The translations under genes and the position numbers were made by a program. Positions 21,461 to 33,116 of a stretch of DNA of 64,000 bases are shown here, piece after piece (the first letter of the stretch is position 1; each line of letters opens with the position of its first letter). This stretch comes from Boesenbergia rotunda (taxonomy: Eukaryota; Streptophyta; Magnoliopsida; Zingiberales; Zingiberaceae): assembly GCA_024364735.1 (NCBI GenBank), contig JAGFNQ010000863.1, positions 347,183-411,182 on the forward strand, read 5' to 3'. The notes below the pieces were generated by a model, which saw only the letters and a program-made list of their open reading frames with translations, was not told where the DNA came from and did no database searches.

Positions 21461-22440
21461 TGTTGGTGCAATCTTTGTTAGGTCAGGGGTTGACCTAGTT
21501 TGACTGGGCTCGGATTGTTGGTGCAATCTTTGTTAGGTCAGAGTTGACCTAGTTTCATTAGGCTCGGGTGAGCTTATGTCTGGTAAGCTTGGTGAGCTTA
21601 AGTGTGGACGTTTCGATGTTTGATAATGATATTTGAATATCGTGTGAGTTAAGTGGGTCAAGGTTGACTGGAAGAGACCTAGTGGGACTAGGTGAAGTCC
21701 AGGTGGATCGAAGAGATCACACGCTGGTACGGGAAAAGTCCTAGTGGGACTAGGCACACCTAGTGGGACTAGGTGAAGTCCAAGTGGATCGGGGAGATCG
21801 TACGCTGTCATTGGAAAAGTCCAGGTGAATCAGGGAGATCGCACGTTAGCACGAGAAAAGTCCTAGTGAGACTAGGCACACCTAGTGGGACTAGGTGAAG
21901 TCCAGGTGGATTGGGGAGATATCACGTTGGCAAGGTGGAAGTCTACCGAGAGACTAGACCTAACTCGAGTGTTAGACAAATCTGGTTGGGAACTAGGTTA
22001 AATCCTAGTTGGGGACTAGGCAAGAAAAAATCCAAGTCGGTCAAAGGGATGATTAGACACTTGGTAAGGAAGTCCTAACATGTCACGGTTGACCGGGGTT
22101 AGGTAAAGGAACCCTAGGCTTGAGCTAAGCAAGGTAGGGTTGAGCAATCGATTGGGTAATCGGTTGGGTTGTTGTCTTGCAAGAACAGAAAGCGGGCTAT
22201 AATCAATTGGGTAATTGATTAAGGCGAACCGTAATCGATTGAGAGAAATGAGTTGCGAGAACAGAAGCTGGCTGAATTGATTGAGTAATTGATTTAGCCT
22301 TCTCTTAATCTATTTGTCAATCGATTAAGGTGTCCGGTAATCGATTGGTCAATCGATTAAGGAATCCGGTAATCGATTGGGCAATCGATTACAACAGTTT
22401 TGTACTATGCACAAAAAGGTGTTGAATCGATTCAGCAATA
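21461..22440 (+). mobile_element. Copia-type LTR, family D copy 2, plus orientation, with a doubled terminus
   Basis: The LTR start TGTTGGTGCAATCTTTGTTA occurs at 21461 and again at 21516, a 55-bp tandem duplication of the terminus. The body has repeated CCTAGTGGGACTAGG units (21670-21900) and an AATCGATT palindrome array (22147-22392). It breaks off near 22440, before an LTR end could be recognised. Confidence 0.6.
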
Positions 22441-22635
22441 AATATCAATAAAAAGAAATCATGAGTGGTGTTGCACCAACTTCAGGAAACAAAAAACTTA
22501 CGAAAAAAAAGAAACAAAAAATATCAGAAATAGGCAAGAATACATTTTTTGATTAATTCAAAAATCTAAAAATTTGAAAAAAATGACTCAACTGGTGGTT
22601 TCACTAAATTTGAGCAAACCCACTTTGATACCACT

Positions 22636-23713
22636 TGTGGGATCGATGAGATTGATAGGAAGGGGGAGGGGTGAATATCGATTCGAAATTTTTTTGGATT
22701 TTAGGAATGAGTATACGTAGCGGAAAAAATAAATACAAGTCAAAACCAACGCTAACATGTTTGTTATTTACTTGGTTTGGAGTCTGTAACAACTCTTACT
22801 CCAAGGCTCATGGTCCTTGACCGTTTACGTTGGGCAATTCTATAAGTTCGCGAAACAGTTACAGATATACAATTCTAAATACAAAGAAATTAACTTCATA
22901 CCAACAACTTTCACTAAAATGAAAAGAAGAGCATGTTGTTGTCGGAGTAGCATTTCGGAGTTTCTGGATTACTTTAGAATAGCACACTAGAGCATGAATG
23001 ATGTGAAAAACTGATGTGGAAAGCTATGGCTCGAAACCCCTTTTATATAAGCACTCGTGATTTAGCCACGTTGTGATCCGTTGGCCGAGCCAAATTCTAT
23101 CCTTCTGGGGCGCTTGAGAGGCTCAAGAGCGCTTGTGTTGGTGATGTGGTGTATCTAATTAGCAGTGACCAACTCACTCCTCGCTTGGCAAAGACTCTGT
23201 TGCCTGATCCCCGACCAGGACTTAGTGCTCAATCCCTCGAACTAAGACTTCGTGCCTAGTTTCACTCACCAGGACTTAGTCTAACCTAGCTTCACTCACT
23301 ATGATTTAGTCCACCTAGCTTCCCTTGCTAGGACCCGGCTTCACTCACCAGAGTTTCTTTCACCGAAATCACTCCTTTTCTAGTCATCATGATCCTGACT
23401 GAACTTTCTCCAATCTTTAGGTTAAATATAATCTCACACCTCAAATCCGATGTGGTTTAATCCCTTGTTCAAACTGACCAATCCTGGGTTGTATTTATTC
23501 TGCCAAACATCAAATCTTGTTTGGCTAACCCTTTGTCAAACTGATCAAACCTGGGGTAACCCTACCAAACATTAGGCCCTATTTGGTTTAACCCTTGATC
23601 ACTTTGACCACCCTTAATATTGTCTAACATATATCGTCTCTAACTTAAGTATATTATTAAACATCGAAACCCTAGAGGATGACTGTTCATCACTGATACA
23701 TTTTGTACTAACA
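22636..23713 (-). mobile_element. Copia-type LTR, family C copy 2, minus orientation, flanked by both PPT and PBS
   Basis: On the minus strand the LTR runs from TGTTAGTACAAAATG (23713) to CGATCCCACA (22636), 1078 bp. A purine tract AAAAAGGGGGAGAT lies just upstream (23728-23714), as before a 3' LTR. Just downstream AGTGGTATCAAAGTGGG (22636-22620 region) looks like a Met-tRNA primer-binding site, as after a 5' LTR. One LTR with both signals implies two internal regions sharing it. Its first 510 bp are very similar to 29281-29804. Confidence 0.75.
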
Positions 23714-23971
23714 ATCTCCCCCTTTTTGACGTTTGACAATAATCTTAAGTTAGGTTAGGTCTAAGGGTTCTAAGTTTAACACTTGAGAGAAATAAAAAAA
23801 AATCTAACTTAAGCTCTCTCGCCTTTTTTTTTTACTCTAACTTAAGCTCCCCCCTGTCACACATCAAAACGAAATAAACAAAAGAGAAAGATTTGCGCCA
23901 ATAAACAAAATTAACTTAAGTCTTTCTTCCCCTTTTTAATATAGTTTCTCTCCTTCTTTTGAAAATACTCA

Positions 23972-23972
<1 letters not shown>

Positions 23973-24022
<50 letters not shown>
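23973..24022. repeat. (AT)n microsatellite
   Basis: An uninterrupted run of about 24 AT dinucleotides. A shorter run of the same kind is at 24133-24148. Confidence 0.9.
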
Positions 24023-24026
<4 letters not shown>

Positions 24027-25689
24027 TATAATTTTCAAAACTCTCCTTTTTTTTTTAAAAAAAAATTAAGTATATGTTCTATAAAGTATTTAAAAAATAC
24101 TAAGTACTTAAATTGCACCAACAATATATGACTATATATATATATATTTTAAAATGAACTTCCCTAAGTCTGACACAATCTTAGGAATCTTGTTGACCAC
24201 AAGAAAATTTCTATGTTTCTTAGGGATTTTCCATAAATAAATATTTTGTTTTAGAAAAATAATCACTTTTTTGATTTGGATTCTTTTCCAGTCTGACATA
24301 ATTCTCGAAAATCTTGTTAACTACAAGAAACTTTTTCTAAGTGCCCTGGAAAATTTTCCAAACTTAAGTAAAGATTATTTTCAATGATATTCCAAAAGAT
24401 AAAAAGGATTTTCGAAATAAATTTTGGAAAATGATAGTATAGTATTTTTTAAAAAGTATTTAAAAAAGATAGTGAATTTTTTTTTTGAAAATATAATATT
24501 TTTAAAATTTCTGATTAATCTTTTAATTTGAACCTCCCCTCAACCTGACACAGTCTGATTACCCTTGTTCACTACAAGGACCTCTACCTAATTGTCTTAA
24601 GGGACTTTAGTGTTGACCTAAAATGTTTGTGTCTAAGTGTATAGGTCAAATAATTTTCTAAAAGGTATATGATTTTTGAAAAACTATTTATAGTTAAGCA
24701 ATCAAGCAAGCATGTAATTCATAAAAATATTATTATGTTTAATCAATTATTTTGAAAATAGATTTTTAGGAACTTAACCTAAAGATTTTGAAAATATTTT
24801 GAAAAATATTTGCCAATTAATTAGTCCTTAACATCTCACCCATTCTAAGTGTCGCAATACAAGCAAGCATGGTTGCCTTATGAGTGTATTGTGAGATGCT
24901 TGAATAATATTTCTCAATTTATTTATAGACTGGTTGACCTTGAGTTAGATTCGAGTTTAATCAACTAGTAGCATAAAAGAATTTTTCAATAATTGGCTTC
25001 CAGGTCTTGGCGAGGCACAGAGGTCTTCCTTGGCCGTAGTCTTATTGGATCATCAACCCTTTCCTTAGACAAAGCTTTTTAAAGAAAGAATACTTCTAAT
25101 TTACTATTTGAAAAACTCTGGTCTAACTAGTTTAGGATGTGGCGAGGTAACTTCGGTTAGTTCCACTTTGCTAGGCCAAGTTTCCCTAACGTATTATCAT
25201 CTCGTCCCACCCTAGTACTAGGTTAGGCAAGTATCAACTAATCTTTTTCCTATTTAACCGTTCTAAATTATGCAGAAACGTAAACATGAATGACATGACA
25301 AATATATAAGAAGAGAAAAGCAAATGCATGGACATGACATTTATGCATGAGTCATTCAAGTCAAAACATTTTAATTAAGTTTCTAATAAAGTATCAAATT
25401 CTCGATTTGATACTGACCATGTGAACCCATGAATATGTTAACCCACTTTGACATATTTATTGTTATTAAATTGAGTGTTCCATTTGAGTAAAATTTTATT
25501 TAATTTCATATATGAAAGTAATTAATTGGAATTTAGTTCGTGGATTTTGTTGAATTAAGGAATGAATTTGTTATTGAATTATTAATTAATTTAAGATTTT
25601 AAGTTGTTAAAAAGATTAAGTTGTAAAAATTTAGTTACAATTTAAGTTATTAAGGATTAATAACATTTTGAGTTATTATGAATTAATTA

Positions 25690-25930
25690 AGGTTGAGATT
25701 ATTAAGAATTAATTAGAGTTTAAATTATTAATTAGAGTTTAAATTATTAAGAATTAATTAGAGTTTAAATTATTAAGAATTAATTAGAGTTTAAATTATT
25801 AAGAATTAATTATGTTTAAATTTATTAAGAATTAATTAGGATTAAAATTATTAAGAATTAATTATGATTAAAATTATTAAGAATTAATTAGGATTAAAAT
25901 AATTGAGAATTAATTAGGATTAAAATTATT
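25690..25930. repeat. 26-bp tandem repeat, about nine copies
   Basis: The unit ATTAAGAATTAATTAGAGTT plus six bases, with a later variant in which GAGTTT becomes GGATTA, repeats about nine times. It is non-coding and AT-only apart from G. Confidence 0.8.
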
Positions 25931-26039
25931 TAAAAAATTTAATTTTAATGTTTAATTAAGATTAAAGTTTTTAAAATTTGAATAATAATTTTGGGTCTAA
26001 TTGCATTATTTCCATTAATTCAAAAAATTCTAATTCACC

Positions 26040-27000
26040 TACTATTTCTTTTATTTTAAGTTCTTAATTTTACTTGATACTTTTATTTTATTTGAATTCT
26101 TGTAAGCCTTTTTATTTATAACTTCAATTTTAATGAATTCTTCTTCATCTTCAAAATCATATTCTTCTTCATATTCAGAATCATATTCTTCTTCATCATC
26201 AGGGTTAAATTCAGAATCTAAAATTGTATCATTATCTTCATAGTAGGTAGAATAATTTTCAGAATTATTTATTAAAGTTTTATATTTAAAGGTGTATTGA
26301 GTATTATCTTCAAGATTATTTAGTGTATTATTTTTAATATCCTCTTTAGAAATGAGTTGAACATTAATCTCAGAAATATCAGAATTATCAACAATAATTT
26401 CATGATTATCCTCAAAATTATCAGAATTAACAGTAATATTATTAATTAAGGTATTATCATTATTGAAATATTATCATTATTAACATTATCAGAAATATTA
26501 GAAAATAAAGGATTGTTAATTATAATTTCATCATTATTTTCAGAATTATCAACATTATTATTATTATCCTTATCAGTATTATCAGATAAAATATTAGAAT
26601 TAATTCTAAAAATTATTACATTAATATTGTGGATTAATGAGTTAATATTTGATATCTTACTATTATCAATGTTGAGTCCATTATTAACTAATTTGGCATG
26701 CAAAACATTAAGTTGACTATTCAAAAAATCTAATTTATTGAAAAACTAAAAGTGCTATCTAAATTATCAGCATGCTGGTATAACTGTGTAGGAATTTGAA
26801 AATAATTGTGTAAATTAATTTTTTGTACCTTGGTCGGACACTGATTCTTGTAGTGGCTCTTGTCCCTCTGGACTCCTACACTGGTATCTCCTTTGCCGCC
26901 GACGAATGATTCTTACGAGTAGGACACTGGTTTTTATAGTGCCCTCTCTCCCTGCACTTAAAACATATAATATTAAACTTAAAAACTGACATAATTAAAA
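26040..27000 (-). pseudogene. Copia gag with CCHC zinc knuckle, Asn/Asp-rich tail
   Basis: Read on the minus strand, a zinc knuckle CFKCRERGHYKNQCP lies near 26985-26930. A second, degenerate knuckle (SHYKNQCPTK, first Cys pair lost) follows near 26870-26830. The frame then passes through LNVLHAKLVNN (from 26724) into a long Asn/Asp/Glu-rich stretch ending in acidic repeats such as EEEYDSEYEEEYDFEDEEEF (about 26230-26110). At least one frame change is needed near 26450. This is the nucleocapsid end of a Ty1/copia gag protein, which packages element RNA. It belongs to the minus-oriented family C element whose 5' LTR is 28116-29804. Confidence 0.6.
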
Positions 27001-27032
27001 TTATACCTCTATTCACCCTTTCTCCACTTTAA

Positions 27033-28046
27033 TGTTGAGGCAATCTGTGGTCCAGAGTGCTCAAGTGTTTTGATTTTTGGGCAAACGATTTAAGTTAGGT
27101 TTTCCCTTGTATTTAATATATGTATGTTGAGTGTGCAGGTTGTACAGGTTTACACATATTGACTTGACTGGACGGTCTCGGTATGGTGAAGGGTGGCATA
27201 GAGACAAGCTGGAAGCTTGTGTGCACTCGAGGGACCTTGGAGAGCAGGAACGATGAGCTGAGGGATGCGGACTTCGAGGCATGCGTGAAGGATGGCGTGG
27301 AGGCAAGATGGAGGCTTGCGTGCATCCGAGGGACGGGAGCAGAAGATGAAGAGGGCGCGAAGGCAATAGTCGAGGCTACGGATGAGGAGTCAATCGAGTT
27401 GTGAGAGTATGAGTGCTGTGTGATTGTACTCGAGAAATCCTAGGGTTCGAGTGTGGAGTGGAATGTACTCGGGAAGGGTAACCCTAGGTGGGTGAGTAGG
27501 GCAGTCGGCAGTCGACTGATAAAACTCACAGAAGGATTTTGGCCTGGGTCCAGTCGATTGCCCTGGAGGCAGTCGGCTGGTAGGTGGCTGGTGAGTTGAC
27601 TGAAAATTCGAACGTTGGGGTTGCAACGGTCGAATTTTAGTGGAACCAGTCGACTGCCCTGGGGGCAGCCGACTGGTGGCGAGGGTTTCAGCCCGAGTCC
27701 TATTTAAAGAGGACTTCATGGTGGCTGAGATTCTTGACGAATCTTGTCTTAGTTAAAGGATAGATAGTAGTCTTTGTGCTCAGGTCTTCTCAAGGTGTTG
27801 TGGTGAAGTTTCTCTACCCACAAGGAGCGACGAGAGCTAGCCGGAGGTTATTCGGGGAGTGATTCATCGACGGATTCTTAGATTAGTCACCCGTTTGAGG
27901 TGGATACCAAGAAAATCTGGTTTGTTAGCGTTCTTCTTGGTTAATTTCATTTTTATTGTATATTCCGCGTGCGCAATTAATCGTGTAGGAAGAAACGATT
28001 CGAAAAATGCTATTCACCCCCTCTAGTGTACGGAATCGATCCAACA
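27033..28046 (+). mobile_element. Solo LTR of copia family A, 1014 bp
   Basis: It begins TGTTGAGGCAATC and ends ATCCAACA, matching the LTRs of the complete element at 33934-38599. The flanks TTTAA (27028-27032) and CTTAA (28047-28051) agree at four of five positions, fitting a slightly decayed target duplication. No PBS or PPT adjoins it. It carries GTCGAC-type palindromes at 27490-27670 and a TATTTAAAG box at 27701. It sits inside the internal region of the minus-oriented family C element, so it is the younger insertion. Confidence 0.82.
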
Positions 28047-28100
28047 CTTAATTCCTGGCGTCTTTGCTCCTTTGACTGTTAGTCCGGTGAAGAGCTTCCA

Positions 28101-28113
28101 GGCTCTGATACCA
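28101..28113 (-). other. Primer-binding site of the family C element
   Basis: The minus strand reads TGGTATCAGAGCC, complementary to the 3' end of initiator Met-tRNA and the usual copia primer site. It lies two bases inside the LTR end at 28116. Confidence 0.8.
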
Positions 28114-28115
28114 CT

Positions 28116-29804
28116 TGTAAGATCGGTGTCGGTCGATAGAGGGGGGGGGAGTGAATATTGACTCATAAAACTTTGTCGGAAAACTCTTCACTTACTCGTC
28201 TTTCTATCAGGGTTAGTACGTAGCAGAAATAGTAATAAAGAAAGACAAAAAATCACACAGAGACACGCGGGTTTTACTTGGTTCCCAACCCCCCAGGGTC
28301 GGTACGTCCAAGGCCTAAGCACTCAATCGTGAGTCCAATAATGGTCTCCTTTCCGAACTTTCAGGAGGCGGAGAAACCCGTATTACAGTTCAAGTTACAA
28401 GCAAAAAGATAGTAAATAGAATTGACTCGTAAATAAAAAGCAAACCAACAAAAAGCTGAAGATCCGGCCAATCCGGAAGTCCGAAGTGTCGCACACTTCA
28501 TCCTGGAGCCTCCTTGGTCGCAAAGCTTCGTCTTGAGCACTTTTGCTTCGTATGGAACACTTTAGCGGATATGGAAATTGATGTTCTAGAATGAGGGGTC
28601 GAACCCCTTTATATAGATGCTTCACGGGCGCCTGTAAGCTCTTGGGCGCCTGCCACGTGTCGGTCAAACTTCATCCGCTGCACCGAATTCGTAGCAGTGA
28701 TAAAACTACCTTCCCAGGTGCCTGGGACCTTCCCAGGCACCTGGGAAGCCACAGGCCAGGCGCCTGGGAGTGGGCTGCCCAAACAGGGGCGCCTAACATG
28801 CCTGGGGTGCCTGATTCAAGTCAGGCACCCAGGATGTCCTTACAAGCTGCGTTTTCTCCTACGTTTACTTTCCTATCTTGTCTCCAACTCCAGGTACCTA
28901 TAAGACAACAAACACAAGACAAACATGCAAATAATCTTAGTCTTAAAGAATGGTTCTGACATTGGATTCCACTCGAAACCCTAGGTCGAACTGACGCTTA
29001 ATGTTCCCTTTCCCGGGGAACGTGTCCTCACCTACTCTATATTTGGAGAAGTTACGTTTGCCAACCGGAACCTCCGGTTGGACTTTCGCTCAGCCTCTGA
29101 GAACCCAAATCTCGAGACGTTCGACTTTGACCTGTCTCTGCTTCTGTTCGTGATCCCCGCTCGACTAAAGCTTTTGCCAACTGGGACCTCCGGCTGGACT
29201 TTTGCTCGGCCTCCGAGAACTCGCATCTCGAGACGTCCGACCTTGACCCGTCTCTACTTCTGTCCGCCATCCTTGCTCGACAAAGACTCCATTGCCTGAT
29301 CCCCGACCAGGATTTAGTGCTCAGTCCCCCGAACCAAGACTTTATACCCAACTTCACTCACCAGAACTTAGTCCAACCTAGCTTCACTCACTAAGATTTA
29401 GTTCACCTAGCTTCCCTTGCTAAGATCCGGCTTCACTCACCAGAGTTTCTTTCACCGATATCACTCCTTTTCTAGTTATCATGATCCTGACTGGACTTCC
29501 TCCAATCTTTAGGTAAATATAATCTCACACCTCAAATTCAGTGTGGTTTAATCCCTTGGTCAAACTGACAATCCCTGGGTTGTATTTATTCTGCCAAACA
29601 TCAAATCCTGTTTGGCTAACCCTTTGTCAAACTGATCAAACCTGGGGTAATCCTACCAAACATTAGGTCCTGTTTGGTTTAACCCTTGATCACTTTGACT
29701 ACCCTTAATATTGTCTAACATATATCGTCTCTAACTTAAGTATATTGTTAATCATTGAAACCCTAGAGGATGACTGTTCATCACTAATGCATTTTGTACC
29801 AACA
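28116..29804 (-). mobile_element. 5' LTR of copia family C (copy 3), minus orientation
   Basis: On the minus strand the LTR runs from TGTTGGTACAAAATGC (29804) to CTTACA (28116), 1689 bp, with a Met-tRNA primer site directly beyond. It is longer than copy 2 because of extra sequence containing many GGCGCC-centred words (28625-28840, for example CCAGGCGCCTGGG) and a duplicated CCAACnGG-CTCCGG segment (29050-29110 and 29160-29200). The palindrome cluster lies upstream of a TATATAAAGG box (28617-28608) in element orientation. Confidence 0.75.
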
Positions 29805-30290
29805 GATCAGTCGACTGATCTTTCTATGACAACTACTAGTCGACTGATCCAAGCATCAATCGACTACCCAAATCCTAAACCTTGGGTTTCCTTTCTCGAG
29901 TACAATTCTCTCAGCACTCGGACCCTCACGGCTCAGCTGACTCTTAGCCTCGACCTGTTTCCTTCAAATATTCTTCGACTTTGGCTCTCGTCCCTCGGAT
30001 GCATACGAGCCTGCAACTCATCCTTATGTCATCTTTGCGTATGCCTTGAAGTGCGCTTCCCTCGGCTCATCGTTCCTGCTTTGCCCCCAGTCCCTTAGAT
30101 GCATACTAGCCCACGACTTGTCTCCTCATGCCATCCTTCACCGGGCTCGAAGCTGTCCAGCTAAGCCTCTGTGTATCCTGCAAACCTGCACTCTCACATA
30201 CACATATCAAATATAAGGGTGAACCTAACTTAAATCCTTTGCCTAAACATCAAAACACATGGTCACTCCGGACTATAGGTTGCTCCAACA
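29805..30290 (-). mobile_element. Truncated family A LTR, minus orientation
   Basis: The minus strand starts TGTTGGAGCAACC at 30290 and follows the family A LTR through its first half (CACACACTC..., CTCGAGG words) to a cluster of GTCGAC palindromes at 29808-29870. It is then cut exactly where the family C LTR begins (29804). The rest of this LTR was not found. Confidence 0.65.
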
Positions 30291-30955
30291 GATTCGTCAA
30301 CCGATCTTGATGATCTATCGACTGATCCATCTGAATATACTGAATCTAGAGTAGTTTGGTTGGTTTAGTTGATTGATCTCTATGTTTAGTTGACCGAACC
30401 TATGGTCAATTCACTTTGACTAATCTGTATGAAAAAGTTAGCACAATAATAACATATAAAGGAATTAACCTTGCAAACAGAGTTACCACATGTATATAAA
30501 AGTATTCATGAGTAATTGACAGTAGTAACTGTTCTGATCTCAACTTAGAAACATCCGTAGGTTTCTCTAGTTGAATCAGCGTATAAGGTTGTCCCGTCGG
30601 GACACGACCTCACAATATTCTCCTCTAGAAGCTTATCTCACTTACCTGCCAGACATCGGGTCTCCCATACCTGCCTGGACTTCACTGCTTGGCATCGGAT
30701 CGACCCGCTAGGACTTCCACTTGCTCGGTATCGGATCCTCCAAATCTACCGAAACTTTTTGCCAGATGTTAACCCATTTAGGTTTCCTTCCTGATTTTCA
30801 CGATCTGTCAAAACTTCTGCCTAGCCGCAACTAGGACTTTAATGAGGTAATCTTTTTACACACTAAATCAATCCATCAGATAACAACAAGACTTAACTGT
30901 GAACCTTTGCTAACATCAAAACACAGGTTCAATTGTGGTGCATCATGCACTAACA
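30291..30955 (-). mobile_element. 3' LTR of copia family B, minus orientation
   Basis: The minus strand starts TGTTAGTGCATGATGCACC at 30955, just after a purine tract (AAAAAAGGAAAGAT). It aligns along its length with the copy at 38852-39480 (shared words include GAGTAATTGACAGTAGTAACTG). The left limit is taken where family A sequence starts. Confidence 0.65.
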
Positions 30956-31098
30956 ATCTTTCCTTTTTTGATATTTGACAACCTGATTCACAATTAAGTT
31001 AAAACATAGCTAACATCAAAACACAGGTTCAACTGTGGTGCATCGTGCACTAATAATCTTTCCCTTTTTGATGTTTGACAATTTGATTCACAGTTAAG

Positions 31099-31105
<7 letters not shown>
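30921..31105. repeat. 100-bp tandem duplication spanning an LTR start and its PPT
   Basis: ACACAGGTTC begins at 30921 and again at 31021. The 100-bp unit contains the first bases of the family B LTR, the adjoining purine tract and part of the internal region, so the LTR/PPT junction exists twice. The second copy has a few substitutions. Confidence 0.75.

Positions 31106-31156
<51 letters not shown>
31101..31156. repeat. (TA)n microsatellite
   Basis: A TA run of about 28 units beside the duplicated PPT region. Confidence 0.9.
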
Positions 31157-31158
<2 letters not shown>

Positions 31159-32220
31159 GAAATGAAATGAATAGTTCCTCCTCAAATAAATCTTCTCCTG
31201 CATGTGATATCTCTCCCCCTTGACTAACATCAAAATAAGGGATTGCAAAAAGGTTTTAAAATGAGTTTTAAGTTTCAAAAAATTAACTTAATAAGAGTCT
31301 TAAAGATTAAAATTAGTTTAAGTTTTAGTTTGTTTTTAGTCTAGGTGTTAAGTGTTAAAAGTTTAAAGTTATCTTTAGATTGTAAGAGTTTTTTTTTTAA
31401 AATTGGTTTAAGTTTTAAAACTTAAGGTAAACTTTTATTAGATTAAAAATTTAAGTCTAAATTAAATTAAGTTTTAAACTTTATTTTTGCGAACTAGTTT
31501 ATGTTTAAAATTAGTTTTAAATATTAGTTTTGTAAACTAGTTTAAGTTTAAAAATTGTTTAATATTTAAAAATTTAGTTTGAGAAATTTTGTAAATAGAA
31601 TTAAGTTTAATTTTAAAATCGGTATAAGTTTAATTTTTCTAAAAATTTAAGTTGTAAAAGTTTAAGTTAAAAATAAGATTAAGATTTTGTTTAAGGTTTA
31701 AAAAGAAATAAAATTAAGTTAAATTTTAAAAATCAATTTAATTTTAAATTTGTAAAAATTAAAATTAAAATTAAAATTTAATAAATGAAATTTAGATGTT
31801 AAATGCTCCCCTTGAGTTGACATTTTCTTATTAAAAGGTTATCCTAAAGTCTAAGTATGGAAGTATTCTAGAAAAAATTCTTATATGAAATGTCAAATTT
31901 TAGTGCTTAACTAAATACATAAGTTATTAGCTTGTGTAACTAAAAGTTGGTTAAGTTGAGAGTTGGTTTATATTTATTCAACTTGATCAATTTGAGTTTA
32001 AAGTCTTTGATTGATAGCGATGCACAAATATAAGTATCTGAAATCTAGACTAAGGCCTAAGCATCTCACCTATTTCTAAGTTTTATCAAACACAAATAAG
32101 AGATCCTAATATGCTTGTGAGACCCTAATATGCTTATGAAAAATTCTGTTTTCGAAATTTGCAAACAGATAGTAAAGTTTTGAAAACTAGAATTTCAAAA
32201 ACAGTTATACAAGTAAAAAT
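31157..32220 (-). mobile_element. Non-coding 3' internal part of the family B copia element
   Basis: T- and A-rich sequence with many TTTAAGTTT/TTTAAAATT words. No open frame of note. In element orientation it lies between RNase H and the PPT. Confidence 0.5.
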
Positions 32221-32600
32221 CTATTTTAACAAACATATTCCTAGTTGTCTTCTTATATTTCTAAATTCAGTTTCAGGTAATACTTTAGTGAAAATATAAG
32301 CTAAATTTGATTTAAAATCTATGTAGTTATAAAGTTCAATATTTTCTTTTGAGACATGATCTCTAACAAAGTGTTGTTTGACTTCTATGTATTTTTGATT
32401 AGAATGATACACTGGATTTTTTGTTTGATTTATTAAACTTATGCTATCAATAAATGTCTTTACATTTTTGTAATCTTGGTTAAAGTCTTTTAAGATATGG
32501 GACATCCATAATAGTTGGACAACACACTCTCTCATTACTATGTATTCAGCTTTTATGGTGGATAAGACAACACAATATATTGTTTTATACTAAACCAACT
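32221..32600 (-). pseudogene. Copia RNase H fragment
   Basis: On the minus strand LSTIKAEYIVMREC leads into VVQLLWMSHILKDF, FIDSISLINQTKNPVYH and EVKQHFVRDHV, then YIFTKVLPETEF. These are the C-terminal blocks of the Ty1/copia RNase H domain that ends pol. The catalytic-region Asp is present in FIDS. Upstream reverse transcriptase and integrase are missing: the sequence jumps within about 300 bp to protease. The frame is open from 32535 to the stop at 32221. Confidence 0.8.
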
Positions 32601-32879
32601 AACTAAGGAAGATCCGAATAATTGGTAGTCCTTTAATTAATCCATTTTTTGTTACTTTTAATATGATTCTAATGTTAGTGTGGGCTAGTCTCCATGCAAT
32701 AACCAAGTTTTTTCTTCTTGTCTTAAGTTGCATTGAATTTTAGGTCTAGACACGTTAATTGTATAAATATTATTTTGTCTAAAACCTTTTAAGAGTATAT
32801 TATTTGATTCTATATGTTTTATTAAATATTTAGTGGATAGAAACTTAATTATAGGTTAAAATCAAAATTTTCAACAAGC

Positions 32880-33108
32880 AGAACTTTCTTAATTGATAAA
32901 TGCGAGTTTAATTGAATGTTATTTATTCCAATTACATTAAGTTTGCCATTGTTTTCAATGGCAACTGATCCTAAACTCTTGAACATAATATCGATAAACA
33001 TGTGTTGGTCTCCAGTCATATGTCTGGAGCATCCACTATCAAGTATTTGTAAGTATCCCAGGTTGGTTTTGATGTGGTCAACCGTTAAAGTTAGGTCTTG
33101 GTGTTTTT
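32880..33108 (-). pseudogene. Copia protease fragment
   Basis: The minus strand reads GYLQILDSGCSRHMTGDQ near 33060-33005. D-S-G is the active site of the retroviral-type aspartic protease and SRHMTG is the usual copia continuation. The frame extends a little on both sides and is cut near 33108 by family E LTR sequence. With 32221-32600 it shows that this minus-oriented element has lost integrase and reverse transcriptase. Confidence 0.75.
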
Positions 33109-33116
33109 AATCCCTC

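Larger units (their letters stand above)
23714..26030 (-). mobile_element. Internal AT-rich region of a family C copia element
   Basis: Long AT-rich non-coding sequence between the PPT and the gag-like frame of a minus-oriented element. No protease, integrase or reverse transcriptase motif was seen, so pol has been lost or was never present. Includes a dinucleotide run and a 26-bp tandem repeat listed separately. Confidence 0.5.

Noticed and set aside
23714..27000. An endogenous pararetrovirus, because of the acidic and Asn-rich protein near a zinc knuckle
   Set aside because: The context is copia-type: Met-tRNA primer site, LTRs with TG/CA ends and a Sirevirus-like gag layout. No movement-protein or coat-like motif was seen.
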